From the NCBI GenBank assembly GCA_019638385.1, contig JAHBTW010000011.1, positions 84,490 through 148,489 of the forward strand: a stretch of DNA of 64,000 nucleotides. The letters run 5' to 3'. Shown in pieces: positions 27,124-35,236 of the stretch. This stretch comes from Saprospiraceae bacterium. GTDB lineage: Bacteria; Bacteroidota; Bacteroidia; Chitinophagales; Saprospiraceae. Within the stretch, counting starts at the first letter, position 1; each line of letters opens with the position of its first letter. A program made the position numbers and the translations under genes. Under the pieces are notes generated by a model. That model worked only from the letters and a program-made list of their open reading frames with translations. It was not told where the DNA came from and did no database searches.

Positions 27124-28362
27124 TTACTTTGTCAGGCCCTCAAAAAGCCATTCGGCCAGCAATTGCCGGTTGGAGGGCAGCACGATGCGCTGTTGATCGC
27201 CGTAGTTGCGGATGTTGCCCAATTCCACATACACCGACACCGGTTTGGCTTCGCGCAGGGTGTGGAGGTCGCGGGCCGTCACGCTTCCGTGGTAGTCGCC
27301 GCCTTTGCGGTATTGCTGGTATTTGGTTTTGAGGGTTTGTTGGAGTTGAGCGGCGAGCGCCTGGCCTTTGTCGCTGGAGGAATGATGGTAAAAATACACA
27401 TCGGTGCGCTGCCCGTGGCTGCGCGAGTCCACATGTATTTCGATGAGCGTTTGAGCGGTTACGCCCTGTGCGGTATGTTTTTCAAAAAGCTCGTTTACGA
27501 TGTCGGTGCGTTGCCACAGACGCTCCTTTTGCCCGTAAGGGATTTTCGCGCCGCCCCACACTTCTTCATCGGTGTCGCAGGGGAGCAGTTCGGCAGAGCG
27601 AATGCCGTCGTTGAGGTCGCGGGTGATCATATAAGCCGTAGCGCCGTGGGCCACCAATCGGCGGCACAATCGCAGGGTGACATCGTAGGCATACTCGTCT
27701 TCGCATATTTTTTTGCCCGAACGGGTGGTCATGGCGCCGGGGTCGGGGCCGCCGTGCCCGGAGATGAGGTAAAACACCCGGCCCTTGAGGCGGCTGCTTT
27801 CCAAGGGTACATACGCATGATCTTTGCCGAAAATGGGAAACATGCGCGGCCCGCCGGAAAGTTCGGGGTCGGCAATAGCCGGCACGGCAGAAGGCGGCGG
27901 ACTCGTGACCACCAGATCGGCCTCCGGGCAGTGGAGCAGGTGGTGCGGCACCCAGAGTATTTTGCTGGTTCTGAATACTTCGGGGCAGATGCCCAACTCC
28001 ACCATTTTTTCATTGTATTGCTGAATGCGCACGGCGCGGTCCCAGTCGTTTACGCCGATGCTGGAGCGAATGGTACGCCCGTCGAAATCAAACAGCCGGA
28101 TGGGCAGCGTGTATTCTCTGTCCACGATGAGGGGGGCGTTTTTTTTGAGGCTGTTGAGTTTGTAAAACTCCGCAAAATTGCAGGAATACTGCTCCAACTG
28201 GTATCGCCGCATGAGAGACAGGATGCCGTCGCCGGGCAGCGCTTTGGTTTTGAGATGCTGAACGGATTCAGCGCCGGCGGCCAATGAACACAGTACCGCT
28301 CCGCAGAGCAGGAAAAACCGGAGGTTGGGAAAGTGGTGGTTGGATGGCTGCAAGTAGCGCAA
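27124..28362 (-). CDS. N-acetylmuramoyl-L-alanine amidase (Amidase_3) with LysM-like region
   Basis: The 412-residue exported hydrolase cleaves the bond between muramic acid and L-alanine in peptidoglycan. A signal peptide (FFLLCGAVLCSLAAG) is followed by a weak LysM-like segment (LPGDGILSLMRRYQL...REYTLPI, about 42-90). The zinc amidase domain runs from about residue 190: His203 in ISGHGGPD, Glu223 in CEDEYAYD, His310 in LIEIHVDS, and catalytic Glu380 in VYVELGNI. No in-frame ATG precedes the signal peptide; the start is taken as TTG at 28360-28362. It is divergent from ccmB with 66 bp between starts. Confidence 0.87.
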   Translation of the reverse strand: MRYLQPSNHHFPNLRFFLLCGAVLCSLAAGAESVQHLKTKALPGDGILSLMRRYQLEQYSCNFAEFYKLNSLKKNAPLIVDREYTLPIRLFDFDGRTIRSSIGVNDWDRAVRIQQYNEKMVELGICPEVFRTSKILWVPHHLLHCPEADLVVTSPPPSAVPAIADPELSGGPRMFPIFGKDHAYVPLESSRLKGRVFYLISGHGGPDPGAMTTRSGKKICEDEYAYDVTLRLCRRLVAHGATAYMITRDLNDGIRSAELLPCDTDEEVWGGAKIPYGQKERLWQRTDIVNELFEKHTAQGVTAQTLIEIHVDSRSHGQRTDVYFYHHSSSDKGQALAAQLQQTLKTKYQQYRKGGDYHGSVTARDLHTLREAKPVSVYVELGNIRNYGDQQRIVLPSNRQLLAEWLFEGLTK

Positions 28363-28428
28363 GTATTTTGGTTTGGCGCAAAAATAGCAAAATTGGCGTT
28401 GTGTCGGAAACCGCGTACCTTCGCCGCC

Positions 28429-29088
28429 ATGATTTTATTGCGACAAATCGGCTTTTTACTGCGCAAGGAACTGCTGCTCGAACTGCGGGCCAACTACGCC
28501 ATCAGCGGCATCCTGTTGTATGTATTGGCCACGGTTTTTGTAGTGTATCGGGTGTTCATCCGGCTGGAGCCGAACGTCTGGAACGCCATGTTTTGGATCG
28601 TGCTGTTGTTCGCTTCGGTCAATGCCGTGGTGAAGAGTTTTGTGCAGGAAAGCGGCGCCCGGCAGCTATATTACTACACCCTCGCCGATCCCATCGCGGT
28701 GATTATCTCCAAAGTGATCTACAACGCCGGCCTGTTGCTCGTTATCAGCGGATTGGTGTGGGTAGGATTCACGTTTCTCGGTGGCAGCCCCGTAAAAGAA
28801 ACCGGTCTTTTTGTGCTGGCGTTGTTTTTGGGTAGCCTGGGTTTTTCCATCACTTTCACCTTCATCTCCGCTATTTCGGCGAAAGCCGACAACAGCGCCA
28901 CGCTCATGGCCATCCTCAGCTTCCCGTTAGTGATTCCCATCCTGATGACCGTGCTCAAGCTCACCGCCGGCGCGCTCCGCCTCCTCCGCGACACCGATAT
29001 CACCAGCGATATGCTCGTCCTCGTGGGGATTGACCTGTTGCTGCTCGCGATGGCCCTGGTGTTGTATCCGTTTTTGTGGAGGGATTGA
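28429..29088 (+). CDS. ccmB: Heme exporter protein CcmB
   Basis: The 219-residue polytopic protein has about six membrane helices. The opening FLLRKELLLELRANYAISGILLYVLATVFVVY matches the CcmB signature. With CcmA and CcmC it serves the system I cytochrome c maturation machinery, releasing holo-CcmE. The start is ATG 28429, where homology begins. In related genomes ccmC normally comes next; here 15.4 kb of defence genes intervene before ccmC at 44538. Confidence 0.93.
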   Translation: MILLRQIGFLLRKELLLELRANYAISGILLYVLATVFVVYRVFIRLEPNVWNAMFWIVLLFASVNAVVKSFVQESGARQLYYYTLADPIAVIISKVIYNAGLLLVISGLVWVGFTFLGGSPVKETGLFVLALFLGSLGFSITFTFISAISAKADNSATLMAILSFPLVIPILMTVLKLTAGALRLLRDTDITSDMLVLVGIDLLLLAMALVLYPFLWRD

Positions 29089-29155
29089 GGGGGAGAGGGA
29101 GTTTGAAAAAGGAATGGCAGGGCAATGGAGTGAGAGGAGAAAAGCGGGAAAAGTG

Positions 29156-29163
29156 TATTTTTG
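29156..29163 (+). promoter_or_regulatory. -7 promoter element of the defence operon
   Basis: TATTTTTG matches TAnnTTTG, 25 nt before the DUF499 gene start. No convincing -33 box is seen. Confidence 0.45.
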
Positions 29164-29188
29164 CTTTTCGCAGTAATCCAACCTGAAA

Positions 29189-30639
29189 ATGAAAAACCTG
29201 AAACAGCTCTGTCATCCCCGTCAATCCGTTTTTGATAAGTCCCGAAGAGATGTGGTACTTGATATTACCGATCTCACGGAGGGTAAAATTGACCCCACGG
29301 CGTTTTTTGCAGAGAACTATATCACCCAAGGGATGAGGTCCCTTAATCAAGCTGTCTTCAAGCGATTGGAAGGCCATTCAGACGATGGCGTTTTCAAACT
29401 GACCCAAACCATGGGCGGTGGTAAAACCCACAACATGATTGCCGTGGGCTTGCTGGCGAACCACCCCGAATTTCGTCAAAAGATAATGGGAGAAGTTTAT
29501 CAGACTTCTTTTCAGGAACCCGCCAAAGTTATTGGTTTCACCGGCAGAGAAAACCCTAGGTATGGAATATGGGGACATATTGCAGAACAGTTGGGGAAGC
29601 GTGATTTGTTTAGAGACTACTACGACCCTCTGGAAGCGCCGGGGCAATCTGCATGGGTTAACCTGCTCAAAGGCGAAAAGGTGGTTATCCTCCTCGACGA
29701 ATTACCGCCATATTTTCAAGCTGCAAAAGCCAAGCAGATTGGTAACTCTGATCTCGCAGTAGTCACTACGCAGGCACTCTCCAATCTGTTGGCTGCTATT
29801 GGCAAGGAGGAACTCAAGCATGTTGCTCTTATCATTTCTGATCTCACTGCGAACTACTCTGAAGGCTCAGAGATGATAACCCAGATGCTTGATAATTATA
29901 CGGCAGAGGTAAACCGGGTTTCCAAAAACTTCACCCCTGTACAACAAACAGGCGACGAGATATACCACATTCTGCGCACCAAGTTGTTTCGAAATGAGAC
30001 GCCGGATTCCGATGTGGCCGAGATTGCAGGCGCCTATGCCAATGCCATCAAGGAAGCCCGGCAAATGGATATTACCACCGAAACCCCGGAGCGTTTCGCT
30101 GTCGCAGTAAAAGATTCCTTTCCATTTCATCCAGCCATCAAAGACTTGTATGCCCGCTTCAAAGAAAATCCGGGGTTCATGCAAACAAGGGGGTTGATTC
30201 GCTTTATGCGCACGGTTGTCTCCCGTATGTGGGACGAAAACGACGGCTGGGCAGACCATGCCTTTCTTATTTCACCACAAGATATTGATCTACACGACTC
30301 CGACACACTGACGGAAATCGCCTCCATCAACTCTACGCTCACCAATGCCATTTCGCACGATATTGCCGGGAACCCACCGGCCGTAGCGGAAAATCTGGAC
30401 GCCGCCTTTGGCAACGATATGGCAACAAAAACTGCCAAACTTATCCTGGTGTCTTCACTGGCAACTGTACAAAACTCCATCCGGGGACTCAAGGATTCTG
30501 AAATTGTGCGAAACCTCTGCGCGCCCGGCATCAATATCTCTGAAATCCAATCCAAAATACTCCCCGAATTAAAAACCAATTGTTGGTATCTGCACATTGA
30601 CAATGCCGGAAACTTCCTGTTCAAGAACGTCCAAAACGT
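29189..30639 (+). CDS. DUF499 AAA+ ATPase, 5' exon (gene split by a group II intron)
   Basis: These are the first 483 codons plus two bases of a DUF499 protein. Walker A is GGGKTH (76-81), Walker B is VVILLDEL (165-172). Proteins of this family are large ATPases found next to DUF1156 methyltransferases and PLD-helicases in anti-phage loci. After FKNVQN the frame runs into intron sequence and stops at 30712 if unspliced. Joining 30639 to 32537 restores a 1024-residue protein reading FKNVQN-V-VAKLKDY across the junction. Automatic annotation would show two truncated genes. A -7 element is 25 nt upstream. Confidence 0.87.
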
Positions 30640-31190
30640 GTGTGACTTGAAACCAAAGCAGCGCGAAACACTGCATTGGAATGCTGAATTACCGATGGGA
30701 GAATCTGGCTAAAGAGTTGGAGAGGCCTCCCGGCGACGCCCTTCCGGGGGAGTTGTCAAAGCACCTTAAGCTGCTGCAAAGGAAACGATGTGGTGGTGAG
30801 CGTTAAGGAAAAACGGAGGCATTGACCTCTGTAGCTGCGACCATGATGAGCTGAACGCGAGTGAACCAATGATGAAGCCTCGAAAGGGCAAGACGATGAG
30901 GAAACCGGGTGGTTACGTTTGCATCCGGGACAAAGTACGGCGGGTGCCGGATTACAGGCCGTGTCTCATCCGGGGTTAAGTTGGCAGGACATATGGTTAG
31001 GCGGTAACTCGGAACAAGTGAAGTCATTGTCGCTCTGTCAAACCGTAAAAAGGGGAAGCAGACACCAAGGGTTGAGGTGAGGCAATGGCGGCAGACCAGA
31101 CCGTAGTAGTGATGAATCTGCTGTAATGGCGGTGGAGCAAAGGGTCTGGCATGTTTGTGTTTCATTAGTTATTTTACAACCGGAAACGGG

Positions 31191-32411
31191 ATGATTGATT
31201 ACTATGAAACGAAGTCGCAACCAATCACCAAAGTGATGGTATGGCGGGCATACAAGAAGGTAAAACAGAACAAAGGCAGTTCTGGGGTTGACGGGATGAC
31301 ATGGGCATCGCTGGAAAGGGACTTGCCCGGTCAACTGTACAAGCTATGGAACCGGCTGAGTTCTGGGAGCTACTCTCCGCAGCCTGTCAAGGCGGTGCAA
31401 ATACCGAAGAAAGGAGGAGGGACGCGGCCGTTAGGCATTCCCACACTTTTAGACCGTATTGCACAGCAGGTAGTCAAGCACCATTTAGAAATGCAGTTGG
31501 AGCCACTGTTCCACGCCTCCTCGTTTGGGTATCGCCCCAATCGAAGTGCGCATGATGCAGTGGCACAAAGTCAACGGAACTGTTTCAACCACGACTTCGC
31601 CATAGACCTCGACATCAAAGGGTACTTCGATAACATCGATCACGACCTGATGATGCAGGCATTACGGCACTACTGCAAAGATAAATGGGTGCATCTGTAC
31701 GTTGAACGTTGGCTCAAAGCCGACATTATGGAAGAGATGAACATACGCAGGCGAACGACGGGCACGCCGCAAGGAGGGGTGATAAGTCCACTTCTGGCCA
31801 ATCTGTTTCTCCATGTAGTATTCGACAAATGGATGGACAAACACCATCCGGAGAAGCCCTTCGAGCGATATGCGGATGACATCATTGTGCATTGCAAGAC
31901 GGAAAAGCAGGCATTGTTCATGATGCGGGCCATAGAGCAGCGCATGAAGTCCTGCAAACTGACACTGCACCCGGAGAAGACCAAAATCGTCAATCTTCGT
32001 GGCCGGTCGGAAAAGCGCTACGCAAGGAAATATGATTTTCTTGGCTTTAGCATTCGTCCAGTCAGGAGAGAGGTGAATGGTAGATGGCTGCTGTTACCCG
32101 GTACTTTTGTCAGTCAGAAGTCCAAGAAAGCCATCAGGGAGAAGTTCAGGGAGTTGGAGATACACAAACGGAGGATTCCGATAGAGGAACTTGCGCAAAA
32201 GTTAAATCCAATTATACGAGGACTGATCAACTACTACCACAAGTTTTGGCAAGCGGGAATGCGCGACGTATGGAACGGCTTAAACCATCGTCTGCTCAAA
32301 TGGGTCAAGTGGGAAAAAAGACTGTACAAGTATGCGTCAGTGAAATGGCTCAAGCAGCGGTACAGAGAAAACCCCGGACTATTTGTGCATTGGAAATTGG
32401 TACAACCATAG
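31191..32411 (+). CDS. ltrA: Group II intron-encoded reverse transcriptase/maturase
   Basis: The product is 406 residues from ATG 31191 (preceded by GGAAACGGG). RT blocks run from WRAYKKVKQNKGSSGVDGMTW through IPKKGGGTRPLGIPTLLDRIAQQ, SFGYRPNRSAHDAV, DLDIKGYFDNIDHDLM and GTPQGGVISPLLANLFLH. The active site YADD is at 227-230. The maturase (X) domain follows: YDFLGFSIRP, and GLINYYHKFWQA near the end. The protein stops after ...FVHWKLVQP without an HNH domain, so the intron would move using nicks at replication forks or other primers. The protein also helps intron folding. Confidence 0.96.
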   Translation: MIDYYETKSQPITKVMVWRAYKKVKQNKGSSGVDGMTWASLERDLPGQLYKLWNRLSSGSYSPQPVKAVQIPKKGGGTRPLGIPTLLDRIAQQVVKHHLEMQLEPLFHASSFGYRPNRSAHDAVAQSQRNCFNHDFAIDLDIKGYFDNIDHDLMMQALRHYCKDKWVHLYVERWLKADIMEEMNIRRRTTGTPQGGVISPLLANLFLHVVFDKWMDKHHPEKPFERYADDIIVHCKTEKQALFMMRAIEQRMKSCKLTLHPEKTKIVNLRGRSEKRYARKYDFLGFSIRPVRREVNGRWLLLPGTFVSQKSKKAIREKFRELEIHKRRIPIEELAQKLNPIIRGLINYYHKFWQAGMRDVWNGLNHRLLKWVKWEKRLYKYASVKWLKQRYRENPGLFVHWKLVQP

Positions 32412-32462
32412 CTATATTTGCCTGAGCAAGCTCGGCAAGGTAGCAGCGACAAAGAACATGAA

Positions 32463-32536
32463 GAGCCGTGTGAAGGGAGACTTTCACGCACGGTTCTGTG
32501 GGAAGGCAGGGGTGAGACTCCCCTGCCTGACCCGAT
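32463..32536 (+). ncRNA. Group II intron domains V and VI
   Basis: Domain V is 34 nt (32463-32496): it starts GAGCCGTG, has a GAGA loop, and ends CACGGTTC. Domain VI (about 32501-32536) is a GGCAGGGG/CCCCTGCC hairpin, with an unpaired A in CCTGACCC as the likely branch point. Confidence 0.85.
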
Positions 32537-34160
32537 TGTGGCCAAACTCAAAGACTACGTATCCGGGTATACCGACGAGGGCATTGAACCTGAAATTCGC
32601 AAAAAATTAGAGGAGCTTTTCAACCCCGAGGACAAAGATTGTTACCAAAAGGTTTTTGCACTGCGCTCTCTGGATGAAATATCATTGGATGCCTCGCAAG
32701 TGTCCCTGATAATTTACAAACCCTATGCAGGAGGAAAAATTCACCCCGATCTTAATAAGTTATACGAGGATGCTACCCTCCGCAATCGGATGATGTTCCT
32801 GACCGGCGATGCACATTCCATGGAGGCCATTTATCAGAATGTCAAAGCATTAAAAGGTATTGAGGCCATTATAGGCGAGTTTACTTCCGAAAAAATGCCG
32901 AAAAATGATCCGCAGTACATCGAAGCAGAAAAACTGCGGGAAAATTTCCTGTTCAAGTTTCGAAGCGCAGTCACCACTTCTTTTGTGAAACTGTATTACC
33001 CCACTAAAAACGGATTGCTCGACGCCAATTTTCAGATGCATTTTTCCGGCAACGACTATAGGGGCGAAAGGCAAATTGTAGAAACCCTTAAAGAAAAACG
33101 CAAATTTACAGAGGATGTAACGAGCGATACATTTGTGCGCTATGTGGAAGGCAAGCTCTTCGGCAACCAGAAAAGCCTTCCTTGGCGGGACATCAAATCC
33201 AGGGCGGCCCAAAGCCCCGACTGGCTCTGGCACAAGCCAAACGCACTCGACCAACTCAAGGAGGACATGCTCCGAAAAGACCTTTGGCGCGCCAATGGAG
33301 AATGGATTGAAAAAGGCCCGTTCCCACCGCCCAAAACCAGCGTGGCGATAAGGGAAATTGAAAGAGACGACGATACCGGGGAGGTAAAACTAAAAATCAT
33401 CCCTACGCATGGCGATACCATACATTATGAAATAGGCGACAGCCCGGTAACCACCGCTTCCAACACTTTGGACATTCAATCGCCTTTCTCTACCAAGGAC
33501 TTGAAGCTTTCCTTCCTCTGTGTGGACAGCAAGGGCAAACACGAAACCGGCGAACCTGCCCGATGGGAAAATCGCATTACCCTCAAGCACCGCTTCTTCC
33601 AGAACGGAGCCCGCCAAATGCTCGAACTACAGGCTGCGCCCCGTGCCACCATCAAATACACCACGGATGGCAGCGACCCGCTCACCGCCGGGGGCGTGTA
33701 CGATAGCCCGGTGGAAATCCCGGACGGCGTAAAAATCGTGGTTGCTGCCGCTGAAAAACACGGCATCCGCTCTGAAACCAAGACCATTCGGGTGCCGGAA
33801 AAAACAGCAGGTGCAGCCAACATTGACAAGTCATTGCCCGCCATTTGGAAAAAAAGAATAAAAAAAGAATCAACTGCTGAAGTGTTTGAGTGGATGAATC
33901 TCTTGAAAAAAAGAGAGGTTGATCTTTCCCAAGTAGCGCTCGCCATCAATGGAGTCAAATGGATCGCCATTGAAACAGATGCACAGCTTATCTTTACCCA
34001 TGATCAAATCTCCAGAATGCTTGCCTTTTTGCAAGAGGTACTGGCAGAGGGCGAGCTAAAACTCGAAGCCGGAAAGCTACATTTCAAATCAGGGCAATAT
34101 TTATCAGACTACGTCAATGACACCCGGGAAGACTTTAAAATCGAAGACATTGAGCAATAG
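32537..34160 (+). CDS. DUF499 AAA+ ATPase, 3' exon
   Basis: These are the last 541 codons of the split DUF499 gene. An unspliced frame is open from 32418, but its first ~39 codons are intron sequence. The part begins VAKLKDYVSGYTDEGIEPEIRKKLEELF and has no second Walker A. It contains a chitobiase-like stretch (PRATIKYTTDGSDPLTAGGVYDSPVEIPDG, roughly 100-140 residues before the end region), a small beta fold often appended to DUF499 proteins. The C-terminal segment is helical. The last 44 bp overlap the DUF3780 gene. Confidence 0.85.
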
Positions 34161-34770
34161 CAAAAACATACTCGATTTCGGGTTCAATCCGCAAGATACC
34201 GAACACCACTTCCTCGTGTATGCCAAGCCCGGCAAAAAAGAGGTCGTGATTTTTGAGCAGTTTCAGTACGACCCCAAGCTCAGTTGGAGCAAGCTGGCTT
34301 ATGAGGTCAGCGGCCCCGGCTCCAGCGCTAAAGTCATTTTGCCTCATCTCAAGTGGGAACTCATCAAAGAGGAGGCCCGCGCTGAATTCAACCGCCGCCT
34401 TAAAAATATGCAGGTAAAAGCGGCTAATTGGAAGCCCGAATCCAACTACGTCCATCGCCTGTTCGGCAAAGAATTGCTCGTATTGGCTTGGGCTATGGAG
34501 GATGCCGACCCCGGAACGGCTCCTTTGGCTATACAGAACTGGTTGGGACTGAAGCCCGAAGAACGCTGGTGGCTCTTCACCATCACCAACGCCGCTACCG
34601 GCCATGCCCTCAACGGTAAAGGCAAAGGCTGGCGCAAAGCCCTCCGATTTGCCCTCACCGAAAACCCTGTAACGGCCAACCGCATTGATATGAATGTGTA
34701 CAACGAGCGCAACGAAATTGTACCCTCGCTTTTTCAGGAACCGGACCCGGAAGCACACCTTTTCAAATGA
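34117..34770 (+). CDS. DUF3780 anti-phage-associated protein
   Basis: The product is 217 residues. FGFNPQDTEHHFLVYAK near the start and RWWLFTITNAATGHALN with GKGWRKALRFALTENP near the end are the DUF3780 pattern. The biochemical role is unknown; the family occurs almost only next to DUF499, DUF1156 and helicase genes, so it is taken to be a subunit or adaptor of that system. The ATG at 34117 gives a 44-bp overlap with DUF499; a TTG at 34150, 11 codons on, is the alternative. A repeat element starts immediately after the stop. Confidence 0.85.
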   Translation: MTPGKTLKSKTLSNSKNILDFGFNPQDTEHHFLVYAKPGKKEVVIFEQFQYDPKLSWSKLAYEVSGPGSSAKVILPHLKWELIKEEARAEFNRRLKNMQVKAANWKPESNYVHRLFGKELLVLAWAMEDADPGTAPLAIQNWLGLKPEERWWLFTITNAATGHALNGKGKGWRKALRFALTENPVTANRIDMNVYNERNEIVPSLFQEPDPEAHLFK

Positions 34771-34806
34771 TGAATGGTGAATGTAGAATGCAGAATGGTG
34801 AATGAG
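34771..34806. repeat. AATGGTGAAT repeat, left flank of the four-helix gene
   Basis: TGAATGGTGAATG (34771-34783) and AGAATGGTGAATG (34792-34804) lie in the orientation opposite to the copies at 35200-35236. The two flanks could pair as a long imperfect stem around the small gene. Confidence 0.7.
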
Positions 34807-34838
34807 GATATTTTTTACCGTAAAAAATCTCAAATGAT

Positions 34839-35201
34839 ATGAAAAAAGACCCTTTGAGAGAAAAGTCGTTTCAATTGGCTATCCGTATCGTTCGCCTTTA
34901 TAAGTATCTGACAGAAGTGAAAAAGGAATTCGTGATTAGCAAACAAATTATGAGATCAGGTACGAACCCCGGGGCTATGGTGAGAGAAGCTGCCAATGCA
35001 GAAAGCGGAGCAGATTTTGTACACAAACTGGCAGTAGCCCAAAAAGAAGCAGGAGAAACCCAATATTGGTTGGAGTTGCTCTTCGCAACCGATTATTTGA
35101 CCGAAGCGGAATTTCAATCCCTCTATTTGGAGGCCGATCAAGTCGCCAGATTACTCACCAGCTCCATCAAAACCAAAAAACAAAACCTCAAAACCCATTA
35201 A
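34839..35201 (+). CDS. Four-helix-bundle protein (23S rRNA intervening-sequence family)
   Basis: The 120-residue, all-helical product has KSFQLAIRIVRLYKYL, KQIMRSGTNPGAMVREAANAES and VAQKEAGETQYWLELL, the pattern of the IVP family. Members are encoded inside 23S rRNA intervening sequences and also as free genes in Bacteroidota. The crystal-known member is a pentamer, but the function is unknown. Here the gene sits between DUF3780 and the methyltransferase and is bracketed by inverted AATGGTGAAT-type repeats, so it looks like an inserted cassette and not a subunit of the defence system. A 9-bp inverted repeat (34810-34828) precedes its start. Confidence 0.88.
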   Translation: MKKDPLREKSFQLAIRIVRLYKYLTEVKKEFVISKQIMRSGTNPGAMVREAANAESGADFVHKLAVAQKEAGETQYWLELLFATDYLTEAEFQSLYLEADQVARLLTSSIKTKKQNLKTH

Positions 35202-35236
35202 TTCACCATTCAAAAATTCACCATTCACCATTCAAT
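35200..35236. repeat. ATTCACCATT repeat, right flank of the four-helix gene
   Basis: Three copies of ATTCACCATT lie between the four-helix stop codon and the methyltransferase ATG. They are the reverse complement of the left flank. Confidence 0.75.

Larger units (their letters stand above)
30640..32536 (+). mobile_element. Group II intron (1897 nt) inserted in the DUF499 gene
   Basis: The 5' boundary is GTGTGAC (30640-30646), the usual group II start. The 3' end is the domain VI hairpin (GGCAGGGG/CCCCTGCC) closing with CTGACCCGAT. Domain V is a 34-nt hairpin at 32463-32496 with the AGC triad at its base. It encodes a reverse transcriptase-maturase without an endonuclease domain. With these ends the host frame is restored exactly: two bases of a codon come from the 5' exon and one from the 3' exon. 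This argues for a functional, self-removing intron in sense orientation. Confidence 0.9.

Noticed and set aside
29189..34160. Reading the DUF499 region as two genes or a frameshifted pseudogene
   Set aside because: Group II intron boundaries, domain V and an encoded maturase explain the break, and splicing restores the frame.
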